A stretch of 64,000 bases of DNA, taken from Leishmania mexicana MHOM/GT/2001/U1103 (taxonomy: Eukaryota; Euglenozoa; Kinetoplastea; Trypanosomatida; Trypanosomatidae). Position numbers and translations under genes: made by a program. A model generated the notes under the pieces. That model was not told the DNA's origin, did no database searches, and was given only the letters and a program-made list of their open reading frames with translations. Positions 1-9,337 of the stretch are shown in pieces (position 1 is the stretch's first letter; every line of letters starts with the position of its first letter). The DNA is taken from NCBI RefSeq assembly GCF_000234665.1, contig NC_018315.1:186001-250000 (forward strand). The letters run 5' to 3'.

Positions 1-1
1 C

Positions 2-307
2 CCCCATGTGCGTACCATTCACGCTATGAGGGACTTACCGATCCAGCAGAAGACGCCCCTGCGTGTGCTGCACCGACGCTCGCTGCATCGGCGGCCGCGG
101 CTGATTCACTCGATGAGGCTGACACCTCTCAACACGCATTGGTTCCTGCTCGATCTCGAAACTCAGGCTGGAACCTATGTGAAGGAGTTTGTTCACGGGG
201 ATATGGGCCGCACGACGCCGCACCTGGGCATGCTGCTGAAGGCCCGCACGGACATCATTCAGTTGGATGTCGTTGGGATGGCCATGCACGACCTCGACCA
301 AGAATGA
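2..307 (+). CDS. PUS10: PUS10-type tRNA pseudouridine synthase, C-terminal part
   Basis: The window opens inside this gene: frame 2 is open from the first base to a TGA at 305-307, giving about 101 residues. The residues match the C-terminal catalytic region of the Pus10 family, which makes pseudouridine at tRNA positions 54/55. Visible hallmarks are QKTPLRVLHRRS near residue 15-26 and the strongly conserved AGTYVKEFVHGDMGRT stretch near residue 57-72, followed by LDVVGM close to the stop. The catalytic Asp and the N-terminal THUMP-like domain must lie upstream of the window, so activity cannot be judged. Assignment rests on motif recognition; other pseudouridine synthase families lack the KEFVHGD.GRT pattern at the C-terminus. 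Confidence 0.85.
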   Translation, partial: PHVRTIHAMRDLPIQQKTPLRVLHRRSLHRRPRLIHSMRLTPLNTHWFLLDLETQAGTYVKEFVHGDMGRTTPHLGMLLKARTDIIQLDVVGMAMHDLDQE

Positions 308-558
308 TGCGTTTGCGAGCGTTTTGGACACTTATGGAAAGTGGAGGTGTGTGTGGGGGGGGGAGGGCGGTAGCGGCTCGACGAACCAAGGTGCCTGCGG
401 TACAGGCCGAGCTTGTACATACTGAGCTGCATCTGATGTGCCGTCTCGATGCCGACGTTGAGCAGCGCGCACCTCCTTTTCTCCATTCCTCTTTCGAGTA
501 ACTAAGGCATATACGCAGACGAGGCCGCACCGACTCATGTGTTTCTCTCTCTGCTGTG

Positions 559-588
559 CACACACACATACACACACACACACACACA
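559..588. repeat. CA microsatellite
   Basis: About 30 bases of alternating CA with one T interruption, in the 3' flank of the PUS10 gene. Confidence 0.9.
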
Positions 589-936
589 AAGCAAGCGAGC
601 AACACGGGCGAGGGCAACATTAGCGAGGTATCCGTCACCGCGGTGACGGCGTCTCTCGCTCGCTTCCGTGACGCGACAAGTCCTCCGCCCCATGTAGGGA
701 TGCTTACTGCGGGTTCTAATGCAGCCCAGTGGGAGTATCGTCGTGGCGGAATGCGGCACCTGGTCTGGTGGGGTGGCGAAGCTCGGTTGGATCCGTGTGT
801 GTGTGGGGGGGGGGTGACCAGTGACTGCGTCTTGATGCGCTGCTTTCTCTTCGCGTAAAAAGTGCGAGGGCGTTGTTCACACCAGGCACCTTTGTTCCGC
901 TTGTCATCTCCCTCCTGGTAACACATTCTACGCCTA

Positions 937-959
937 TCTTCCCCTTTCTGTGTTCCAAG
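937..959 (+). promoter_or_regulatory. Candidate spliced-leader acceptor for the GT61-like gene
   Basis: A pyrimidine-rich run ends at the AG at 958-959, the first AG after the tract. Use of this site would give a 5' UTR of about 184 nt before the ATG at 1144. Trans-splicing signals in trypanosomatids are a polypyrimidine tract plus AG; the exact site is inferred. Confidence 0.5.
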
Positions 960-1143
960 GCGGTGTCATGGTCACTGGTCGACTACCAAGGCAGCTGCAG
1001 GCAAAGAGGCGGTGGAGCAGAATGGCAGTGGCGCGCCCTTCACTGCCATAATCTGGATTTTTCCTGCTACGCCACTGCACTCACAGACACATACACTCAC
1101 GACGTGGATTAGCGAGCTTGCTTGTCGGTCTTGAGCCAGCAGG

Positions 1144-3084
1144 ATGACTCTGGAGGCGATTCGCAAGCGAGGAGCTGAGGAGTCGTCGCCTGTGCATCAT
1201 CAACCGCCATCATCCGCAGCTGTGCTTGGGGCGTTTAGCTGTGCCTCACCGCGCCACCGTCTTTGGCGCGCTTGCCGAGGACGACGCGGTCCTCGAAGTC
1301 TTTCTTGTGTTCTCGTTGCGGCCACGATTTGTTTCTTGATCTGTTGTGTAATCTTGACACAGACGCAAGTGTGGGGGTGGGGGTGGTACGGCGATGAAAT
1401 AGCGCTCTTTCGCCAGCAGCAAGAGCACGACGACGCTCGTCGTCGCTTCCGATGTCCCCTGACAGAGGCGCTTGTCTTCTCGCCCAAGCGCTTTGCCGAA
1501 GACCCCCTCGAGGCCGCTTATGCGCTGATGTCTCAGATGCCCTCAACGGTTGCACGCCCACAGCCGTACGCGTTCGTGCCTGAAAGTGTCACGCTCGATG
1601 GTGGCGCGTCTGAGGGGAATCTGAATAGTGTAGAGGCGCTGTCGGCCTACTGTGCGGCACGCGTCGCGGAGAGGCCTTCATGGAGGACCGCTAGCTGGCA
1701 GCAGGCAAGCGCGTCAAACGCGTCCGTGTTCCGCGTGCAAGTTGCGCCGCGCTACTTGGCGAACGCCAGCTACGCTGCCACTGGTAGCCCTGTGTGCCTC
1801 CGTGCTGGCCGCATCTACCTGACGGATGCGCGCGTCCGTGCCGGGATTGCCGAGTTTCAGGCTGCTGAGTTGACAGTTCTTCCCTTGACAGACGACATAC
1901 TCTCAAGACCGTCTTCTCGCGCCTCTGAAGCCGCAGTGCGGGTTGTGCCAGCGATGGCGGTGCTTCTTCACGGAGCGTGGATTGCCACCCACTTTTTTCA
2001 CCTCGTCACCGACGCCCTTGAGGCGCTCCGCAGCACCTACCAAACCTGGCAGGACGGCGTGCTGCTGCGCATCCCCACGCAAACGGTGCTGCTGCATCAG
2101 CCAGAGTCGAACTGGATGGGCCGCCGCGTGGACACACATAGGCGGATGGAGCTAAGCGCTGCGTTGGCGAACGCATTCTCGTCGCCGGAGCTGGCCCGCG
2201 GGTCTCCGTACAACAGCTCATTTCTTTTCCGCTCGAAATCCCGTCATTGTGCAGAGCTCGAGGCAAACGGGACGACCACAATGGCGTCGCCGCCGCCGCA
2301 GCGACCGTCCCCGGCCACTGCGTCCACTCTGTGCTTCTGCGACGGCCTCCTCGTGACCACACACCGTCTTCCCGTGCTCGAGCGGGACATTCTTTACGGT
2401 ATTCAGGATTGGGCCGCGCGGCAGTTCCGGGCTTCGCCGTACGGAGTGAATCGGTCCGTGCAGGCGATGGAGCGGCTGCGGTTGCAGCACGCATCGCTTT
2501 TGTTGGCCCCGACGTTGTGGCGCACCGGCACGCGTACGACCTCTGGATTGTCTCTGTCGTATAGGCCACGAGCGCTACTTGTCCACCGCGCAAACCGGGT
2601 GATCGCAAATGCGTCTCGCTATGCAGGGTGGATGCGGGCGGCGGGGTTCCGTGTGGAGGAGGTGTACCTGGAAAAACACACGACTGCACAACAGTATCAT
2701 CTAGGCCGCTACGCGGACATTGTGGTGGGCATGCACGGGCTTGGCCTCGGCCACGCAATGTGGATGGAACGCTCGCCATCTCGCTGCCGCACTATCATCG
2801 AGTTCCGCCCATGGGTGATTGCTTCCATGCCAACACAGCCCGTGCTCATCCTTGAAGGCGCCATGGAATATCACTTTGTCGTTATTCCACCGATTGACGT
2901 GCGCTTTGGCCCGTCGGTTGCGAATCCGGCAGAGGAGCGAGAGCTCTTGTTGTCATCGGCGCGGATGGTCAACGCCTTTCGCTATCCAAGCTTCACCGAC
3001 CAAATCGCCATCTACGATGACGAAAGGGTAAAGCGTGTGATTGCGGATGTCCGTCAGCATCTCGAGCGCTGCCTGCCACCGTAG
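1144..3084 (+). CDS. Membrane-anchored glycosyltransferase-like protein (GT61/DUF563-like)
   Basis: A 646-residue protein starting at ATG 1144. Residues about 52-78 form a single hydrophobic segment after a basic N-terminus, so it should be a type II membrane protein with a lumenal body, as expected of a Golgi/ER glycosyltransferase. The C-terminal third carries a pattern like the GT61 (DUF563) catalytic region: LLVHRANRVIAN near residue 477, then YADIVVGMHGLGLGHAMWM near 524-541, where family members have a conserved HGAGL-type motif. Several Asn-X-Ser/Thr sites are present in the predicted lumenal part. A poorly conserved Pro/Thr-rich insert lies near residues 375-395. The sugar donor and acceptor cannot be told from sequence. 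It might instead be a conserved trypanosomatid protein only distantly related to GT61. Confidence 0.6.
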   Translation: MTLEAIRKRGAEESSPVHHQPPSSAAVLGAFSCASPRHRLWRACRGRRGPRSLSCVLVAATICFLICCVILTQTQVWGWGWYGDEIALFRQQQEHDDARRRFRCPLTEALVFSPKRFAEDPLEAAYALMSQMPSTVARPQPYAFVPESVTLDGGASEGNLNSVEALSAYCAARVAERPSWRTASWQQASASNASVFRVQVAPRYLANASYAATGSPVCLRAGRIYLTDARVRAGIAEFQAAELTVLPLTDDILSRPSSRASEAAVRVVPAMAVLLHGAWIATHFFHLVTDALEALRSTYQTWQDGVLLRIPTQTVLLHQPESNWMGRRVDTHRRMELSAALANAFSSPELARGSPYNSSFLFRSKSRHCAELEANGTTTMASPPPQRPSPATASTLCFCDGLLVTTHRLPVLERDILYGIQDWAARQFRASPYGVNRSVQAMERLRLQHASLLLAPTLWRTGTRTTSGLSLSYRPRALLVHRANRVIANASRYAGWMRAAGFRVEEVYLEKHTTAQQYHLGRYADIVVGMHGLGLGHAMWMERSPSRCRTIIEFRPWVIASMPTQPVLILEGAMEYHFVVIPPIDVRFGPSVANPAEERELLLSSARMVNAFRYPSFTDQIAIYDDERVKRVIADVRQHLERCLPP

Positions 3085-3295
3085 GGCGGCGGTGATGCAG
3101 ATGGGCAGGCTCATCGGCCTGTTGTAGTTCATGCTGCTATCCCCCTCGCGCGTGTATATGTGTGTGTGTATGTCAGGGTGTGATCTTGCAGGCGGGAATG
3201 TGCCTCGGGATGTCTCCTGCCACCCCGCTTTTCCCTCGCCAGAACATATCCGTTTTGTCTTTCTGTGCAGCGCTGCGTCCGTGATAATGGGGGGG

Positions 3296-3809
3296 GGTCA
3301 TCTCCGTGCGCGGCATCCCAGGGTCCAGCACACACAGCCTCTCTATTGGTAGGCCGAGCAGTCCTCCCCCCTCCCTTTCTCTCTCCCCCTGTCCCTGCCA
3401 GTGCTGCGAAACCTCTGGTGGTGACAGGGCCCAGCATCGACGGCGCAGGGGTGGTCTGAGCGATGTATTGCTAGGGATGTCGGCGGTCGGGGCCTGGATG
3501 GCGCTGCGTCGGGGCACGACCTGCTGCCGTGCACGCGCCTGTGCCGTTCAATGTGGTGGGCAGCGTGTCGGCGCGACGCGAGCGTATCCCACCCCCTGGG
3601 CCTCACACTGCCTACCGATGGGTGGGCCTGAGTGCCAGGGAGTGGGATGCACGACGTGGCGACCTGCGGGGCTGGAGGTAGGCAGTGTCCGGGGCTGAGG
3701 CGGCGCGTTGGTGCACCGCGTGCCTAGGGCTGCCTCGCCCCGCACGATGTGGGCGTGTGGCCGGCCGGGTGTGGAGCGCGTAGTGAAATTCGTGTTGCAC
3801 GGCAGAGAA
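3296..3809. repeat. 514-bp dispersed repeat, copy A (SIDER-like)
   Basis: Matches 7178-7691 with a constant offset of 3882 bases, no indels, and one visible difference (C at 3471, T at 7353). The identity begins at the end of a G run and stops abruptly at 3809. Length, GC richness and 3'-UTR-like position fit the short interspersed degenerate retroposons (SIDERs) of Leishmania, but I cannot confirm the SIDER signature without a consensus. Open frames inside it on both strands are by-products. Confidence 0.85.
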
Positions 3810-4270
3810 ATGGCTACGTAGAAAAGTACAGCACCAGCCGTGATGCTTCTGGGCAACACTCGAGAAGAGAGGGAGAGAACAAACAGGCGGAGCAAGTGGT
3901 AACATGACGATCCTTTGCGAGTCTTAGGGTCATCTCAGTCACGCAGGTGCGCATGTGCGTATATGTTCGGTGTGGGACAGTCGGCCCTCAACAAGGCCCC
4001 GGACCCCTTCCTCTACCTCCCAGGTCCAATCTTAGGCGTTTTATTGCGGGATCGAGTGGCGTGGACTCGGTCGCTGTTCTGCACCCCCTCGCGTCTGCGT
4101 CTGTGTGCCCGCTAATCTTTGCCCTCCTCTCTGCTGCGGATCACCCCGCCTCCCCCCTTTGCACAGACAGACATGGATTGGGGGAAAAAACGGAGACGGG
4201 TGTACGGGTCCGTAAAGTGCCGTTTCCACTTCTGCCTTTCCCCGCCAAGTGCTGCCGCACGCTCACATCT

Positions 4271-4330
4271 TGTTCCTTGCCCCCCCCCCTCCTCCCTCCC
4301 TCTTCTATTTTCGGCACGTTCCATTTCTAG
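4271..4330 (+). promoter_or_regulatory. Candidate spliced-leader acceptor for the nucleoside/nucleobase transporter gene
   Basis: A long C/T tract ends at the AG at 4329-4330, giving a 5' UTR of about 257 nt before ATG 4588. Inferred from position and composition. Confidence 0.5.
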
Positions 4331-4587
4331 CACTTTACGGAGACGCCCCTCGGCTCTTCCACGCCCGTCTTCCCTTGTCGCCACCGTTAGCGATCGTCGC
4401 ACCTCCTCGTTTTCCGCTGCATCTCGTTGCGCCTGAATCCCTGACTCTCCGTGTTCTGTGTTTTGGTGCTGCTGTTGTCGGTGTGTCATCCACAACGCTC
4501 CCTTCGCAGTCACTGCACTCCTGCTGGCTCACACAGGAACTGCCCGACCCCTTCCATATAACCCCCAGACCCGACGCAGTGCGAGCG

Positions 4588-6237
4588 ATGTCGAAGCTAC
4601 CGCAGGCGGCCATGGTTGTCACCAGCCTTGTGGTCGGCGTGACCATGGTGATGGGGCCCAATGCCATCAACAGTGCCCCGAGCTTCATGCTCGAGTACTA
4701 CAAGTACCTCGTCGGCAACGAGGCTGCAGAGGCGCTCTCGCCGGTGTTTTGGAGGAACATCCTCAGCTTCTACACGGTGGTCACCATGGTGGCGCAGGCG
4801 ATTCATGAACCGACAAACTTGACCTCCTTCATGTGCCGCTTCTCGCTGCTCTTCCGTCTCCAGGTGAGCTGCGTGATGATGATGATAGAACTGCTCGTCA
4901 TCCTCATCATGCCGCACACGCACACTCCCGAGTACGGCGCGATCGCGGCGATGATGATCGTGGCATACCTGGGCGGCGCTGCTCGTGCCTACTTTGAGAA
5001 CACCGGGTATGCGCTTTTCGGCCCCTGCCCTCCGGTTATGATGACTGGCATGCTGGTCGGTTCGGCGGTTTCCGGGGCTCTAGTGTCTGTGCTGCAGATC
5101 ATCTTGAAGGTAAGCATGTCCGACACCTACAGCACCGTGTTGACGCAGTCCCTCATCTACTTCTGCCTGGCGATAGGCATCATCTTCCTCTCCGGAGTGT
5201 TTCTCATGATCTTGCCGTACAACCCATACGCGCGACGCTACGTTGCTGAGTTCCGCTCGAGGCGGGGTCCCTGGGCGAACATCTACTGCCCGCGCAAGGT
5301 TGTGAAGGAGACGTCCGATGACGGCGCGTGTGGCAAAAGCGGTGCCGCCGGCTTGGAGGACAGCCCTGCCTGCCGCTACTTGGCCAACTCCGGCTCTGAG
5401 AAGAAGCCTGAGGTGCTGCTGGAGACGGAGCGCGGCGATGTCGCAGCGAGCGGTAACCGGGCGCACCACCACCCCAACGTTCTCTATGATGACCACTTCA
5501 CCACGGAGGAGTTCGAAGGGGAGCCGATGCAGGAATTCACTCCTGAGCCCGGGAGCCACGACGGCGCTGCAGTGAATGCCACTCAAAGGGGGGCACGCGA
5601 CTGTGCACATCCACAGACGACCTCCGGCGAAGTCAGCAACGAAGTTGTGGGACAGACGGAGGCTAACTCTGAGGGGGAGAACAATGACTTCCCTGGTGCC
5701 GCAGACAGGATGTTGACGACAGCGGAGCTGCTGCAGGAGGTGAAGCTGTGGCCAGTCACTAAGAAGATCTACCCGATGATGATTACATGTTTCCTGACCT
5801 TCTGTATCACCTACCTCGTGTACCCGGGTATCATTGTTGCCGTGGACAGTGCTGATGGATGGTTCACGACACTCATCATTGCGGCGTACAACTTCGCTGA
5901 CCTCATCGGTCGTTTGCTGACTCTCTGGAAGCGGCTGTGGCCGTCGCGCAAGGTGATCCTGATTGCCTCGATTACACGCATTATCTTCATTCCTCTGCTG
6001 GTGCTGTGCGCGGTGCACAAGATCCCGTCGAAGGCGGTCGCGTACGTGCTCACGATTACCATGGGTTTGTCGAATGGCTTTGTTGGAGCGCTTTCGATGA
6101 TTTACAGCCCTGAGACGCCAAGCCTTTCTACCGACGGTGAGCGGGCCATGGCCGGTCAGCTGACAGGCGCGTGCCTGCTGATTGGCTGTGCGGTGGGCTC
6201 GCTCATTCAGCTGGGGGAGGTGGTTCCATTCACTTAA
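4588..6237 (+). CDS. Equilibrative nucleoside/nucleobase transporter (ENT family)
   Basis: A 549-residue polytopic membrane protein. Eleven hydrophobic segments are distributed as in the ENT family: six in the N-terminal half, a long charged cytosolic loop (residues about 225-390, rich in Glu, Gly and His), then five more. Family hallmarks are visible: a first segment ending GPNAINSAPSFM, and the helix-8 pattern YNFADLIGRLLT with the conserved Asp and Gly-Arg. Leishmania cannot make purines and depends on ENT carriers (NT1-NT4) to import nucleosides and bases; the sequence does not tell me which substrate this one carries, though nucleobase-type carriers of the NT3/NT4/NT8 group are the likeliest relatives. 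ATG 4588 is the first in-frame ATG. The gene sits between two nearly identical 514-bp direct repeats, which could permit dosage change by recombination. Confidence 0.85.
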   Translation: MSKLPQAAMVVTSLVVGVTMVMGPNAINSAPSFMLEYYKYLVGNEAAEALSPVFWRNILSFYTVVTMVAQAIHEPTNLTSFMCRFSLLFRLQVSCVMMMIELLVILIMPHTHTPEYGAIAAMMIVAYLGGAARAYFENTGYALFGPCPPVMMTGMLVGSAVSGALVSVLQIILKVSMSDTYSTVLTQSLIYFCLAIGIIFLSGVFLMILPYNPYARRYVAEFRSRRGPWANIYCPRKVVKETSDDGACGKSGAAGLEDSPACRYLANSGSEKKPEVLLETERGDVAASGNRAHHHPNVLYDDHFTTEEFEGEPMQEFTPEPGSHDGAAVNATQRGARDCAHPQTTSGEVSNEVVGQTEANSEGENNDFPGAADRMLTTAELLQEVKLWPVTKKIYPMMITCFLTFCITYLVYPGIIVAVDSADGWFTTLIIAAYNFADLIGRLLTLWKRLWPSRKVILIASITRIIFIPLLVLCAVHKIPSKAVAYVLTITMGLSNGFVGALSMIYSPETPSLSTDGERAMAGQLTGACLLIGCAVGSLIQLGEVVPFT

Positions 6238-8017
6238 GCGAAATGGCGATACGCCTCCACGTCCCGCTTCATGAGGCCATGCCGCCCCCCTCCCCTTTCC
6301 TGTTGTTTCCGGTGCTACAGAACAGGGATGCCATTACAAAAGACGGCGGATTCGCTTGGTTAGTTATTTCCTTTATTGATACCCCCCCTCCCCCTCCCCC
6401 TTCCCCACTCCCCCCGTCTCGCCGGCCACGTGCCGGTCTCTTCCCATCCAAGGCTGACTCTTCTGTTTTTTTTTCCCGTTTCAGCGTCTTTGCAAAAGGC
6501 TGTGAAGAAGACGAAGTGTCAGTTAGGGAGTCGAGTGGACAGATAAACCCACAGGAGCCCGCACGAGTCCCCCCCTCCTCCTCGACACACACGCACACAC
6601 GCAGGAACAGGCGGACATCCGCTTCGGGACAGTGGAGTCCGGTACCATGACAGCGTCTTTTCCGTCTACTTGGTTTCGTTTATCACACAAAAAATCTTTC
6701 CATCTTAACCATTATCTTAAGCTGTCAAGTATAATTTTTCGTGCATCTCTCGCGGTGTCTGCGTGCGAGTGCGCGTGTGCTGGAGGGTGAATGTGCAAAG
6801 GGGACGTAAAAACAATGCTTGCGTGGCGCGACTTCCTCTTCTGGGAGTTGAACATGCCCAGTGAACTCGTCGACTTTCGCTGTCTCTGTCTGTCTCTCTC
6901 TCGCTCCCTCTCTTGTGATTCCTGGACCACAGTCGGACATAATGTCGCTTTCAGCGAGATAATTACATCAGTCAAGGTAGATCGAGAGCAGTCTTCGATG
7001 TATGACAGGTGTTGTGTCCATTATCATCTCTATCGATTTTTTCTTGAACTTCCGTTTCCCTCGACCCGCGTTCAAATATGTACGCATCTGTGCGGCAGTC
7101 GGGCAGCCGCCATGCTTTGCTGTATTCCTTTCTATTCTCGCTTTTGTTTCCACCCGGATGACGCGGGTGGTGGTGGTGGTCATCTCCGTGCGCGGCATCC
7201 CAGGGTCCAGCACACACAGCCTCTCTATTGGTAGGCCGAGCAGTCCTCCCCCCTCCCTTTCTCTCTCCCCCTGTCCCTGCCAGTGCTGCGAAACCTCTGG
7301 TGGTGACAGGGCCCAGCATCGACGGCGCAGGGGTGGTCTGAGCGATGTATTGTTAGGGATGTCGGCGGTCGGGGCCTGGATGGCGCTGCGTCGGGGCACG
7401 ACCTGCTGCCGTGCACGCGCCTGTGCCGTTCAATGTGGTGGGCAGCGTGTCGGCGCGACGCGAGCGTATCCCACCCCCTGGGCCTCACACTGCCTACCGA
7501 TGGGTGGGCCTGAGTGCCAGGGAGTGGGATGCACGACGTGGCGACCTGCGGGGCTGGAGGTAGGCAGTGTCCGGGGCTGAGGCGGCGCGTTGGTGCACCG
7601 CGTGCCTAGGGCTGCCTCGCCCCGCACGATGTGGGCGTGTGGCCGGCCGGGTGTGGAGCGCGTAGTGAAATTCGTGTTGCACGGCAGAGAAGGGCACCCG
7701 CGGAAGAAAGAAAAGATAAAGATGGTCTCCCTCTCCTCTTTATGTTCCTGTCTTTGATGTTTTTACCACTCACTCGCTCTCTGCGCGTGTGATGGTGTTG
7801 AACTCGTTAATATCGGTTGGCGCCCGGCGATAGCTCTCTTCGCCACTACATGTCTCCCCCTTTTCTTGTGCCGCCGTTGGGGAGCACTTGAGCCTCCCCT
7901 GCAGTCGTTCGAAATTGGGAAATATATGTATGTATGCATGTGTGTACGCCCATTTACATCGATGTCTATCTCTCTGTCACTGTCCGCCCTACGGAGCGTT
8001 CATCATCATCACATGCG
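6238..8017. other. 3' flank of the transporter gene with repeat copy B
   Basis: C-rich sequence (6280-6420), a T run near 6465-6474 and AT-richer sequence around 6660-6760 look like 3' UTR. Repeat copy B occupies 7178-7691. T-rich sequence follows to about 8000. No gene seen. Confidence 0.7.
7178..7691. repeat. 514-bp dispersed repeat, copy B (SIDER-like)
   Basis: Direct-orientation copy of 3296-3809, with one substitution seen. It lies downstream of the transporter gene and just upstream of the decayed retroelement region. Flanking sequences outside the 514 bp are unrelated between the copies, so the element is the unit of duplication. Confidence 0.85.
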
Positions 8018-9337
8018 ATGGGGCATGTGAATCGGTTCCCTGCTACATGGATCGATCCCACGGTGCATGGGCTAGTTATAGGAGCTGGTCGAACGGCGCC
8101 CCACGTCCCTCTGCCACATTCAGGTGGATGTTCCACAAGGGCAGCCGGTCTGTAGCGTCCTCTCGGAGGAGAACAGGCTGGCACTTCTGCCACTCTTGTA
8201 CAGTGGATCCAACCTGGCCCTGGCACCTATCCGTTTCTCACTCCGGAACCCTTCCGCGAATGGAGAGTAGAGGGCAATGAGTCTGCATCACCTCGACAAG
8301 GAGACCGCTGCAGCGCAACTTCCCAGGAATGACGTCACGGCTGAAGGACGCTCAACCAATCTTTATGGCACTGGAGCCAATGAACCAGGCATCACTCGAG
8401 ATGGGGGATGTGCGCGGTGGGATCGTACGGCGCCGTAGGCCACAATGAACGCCATCGACGGCCGGGCCGCCCAGAACTACATTTTGAGGGGGGAGGAGAT
8501 GTAGAGCCAAGGAGGCACCGGCAAACGGTGGACCGGGGAAATATCCTCTGCCTTGTGGTACACGAACTGCCATCGGCAGGCCGTGCTGGATCCGCGACTT
8601 GCGGGGGATGGGTGGCTGGATGCAAATGGTTCCAGCAGTGGTCTTTGGCAGGCAGTGGGAGCTACAGAGACACGACGCACAGATGGCGGAAGCGGCGGCC
8701 ACAACCGCGGCACCGAGTGACAAGACAGATGCAGGAGTGGCAGTCCAGCAGCCCTCAAAGAGGCTCATGCGGACATGACCTGGAGAGCGCACGGACATTT
8801 TCGATGGACAGCGCAGACGATTGGCAACCTGGAGCAAGCTCAACACGCAACCCGAGGGGGGAGTGTGACGGACCTGGAAGGTCGCCTCGTCGCGCATTTC
8901 CAGACCCTCGGCAAGAGCCAGGTTAGCGGTTGACGACCGTGCCTGCGGGCCCGTGGAACCCAAGCTGACAGCCCTCACTCACATATTCGCCGAAACGGGA
9001 GAGCGCAACCGCAAGGAGATGCCTGAACGACAGGCGTCCTTTTCCGGAGACCGGAAGCGGCGAGAAGCCGAGTGATCGGGGCTACACAAATGGCGGAGCC
9101 ATTGCGGTCGGCTTTCAGAGTGCTGAGGCAGAAGCCTGTTGGCGGGGCGACTGCGGCTTCTCCTGTGGCCCCGCAGCCTCGACACTGCGCTGCAGAACGC
9201 AGGATAGTTGCCCCACATGTGGCCCCCAGCGACTCCATGGCAGAACGTGACGACGGATTTTCGGGAGAGAGGGAGACGCGTAGTTCGACATGCTTGCTCT
9301 TCCAGGTACAACCGCCGCGCAACACCTCCACGCTTGA
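8018..9337 (+). pseudogene. Decayed protein-coding remnant upstream of the reverse transcriptase remnant
   Basis: Unlike the C/T-rich gaps around it, this stretch has mixed, coding-like composition and + strand reading frames that pass from one frame to another, broken by stops and apparent indels. Readable pieces include a segment from about 8094 in one frame; an Ala-rich, possibly coiled-coil piece from 8659 (ELQRHDAQMAEAAATTAAP); a piece from 8865 beginning VTDLEGRLVAHFQTLGKSQ; and an open run from 8932 to a TGA at 9073 beginning DDRACGPVEPKLTALTHIF and ending in a charged KRREAE. I do not recognise the parent protein. Position directly before the RT-like segment suggests an upstream ORF of the same retroelement, but it could be a separate dead gene. 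Boundaries are approximate. Confidence 0.45.

Larger units (their letters stand above)
308..1143. other. Intergenic region between PUS10 and the GT61-like gene
   Basis: No credible gene. It holds a CA repeat at about 559-588, short G runs near 356-364 and 807-817, and a C/T-rich stretch from about 890 to 959 ending in a likely trans-splice acceptor for the next gene. Short open frames here on both strands are low-complexity and overlap each other. Confidence 0.7.
3085..4587. other. Intergenic region with 514-bp repeat copy A
   Basis: Non-coding apart from repeat copy A (3296-3809). GT-rich sequence lies near 3154-3175 and a G run at 3290-3297 abuts the repeat. C-rich tracts from about 4271 lead to the acceptor AG used for the transporter gene. 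The reading frame of the transporter is open upstream to about 4249, but no in-frame ATG occurs before 4588, so the extension is probably untranslated. Confidence 0.7.

Noticed and set aside
4249..4587. In-frame 113-codon N-terminal extension of the transporter
   Set aside because: It starts at GTG, contains no ATG, lies partly upstream of the best splice acceptor (4330), and ENT proteins begin near the 4588 methionine.
5080..6018. 312-codon antisense open frame inside the transporter gene
   Set aside because: The sense strand encodes a clear ENT protein; the antisense product is His/Arg-rich shadow sequence.
8352..9331. Antisense open frames across the decayed region as a minus-strand retroelement
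   Set aside because: RT and RNase H motifs read on the + strand; the minus-strand frames lack any RT, endonuclease or zinc-finger pattern I could support.
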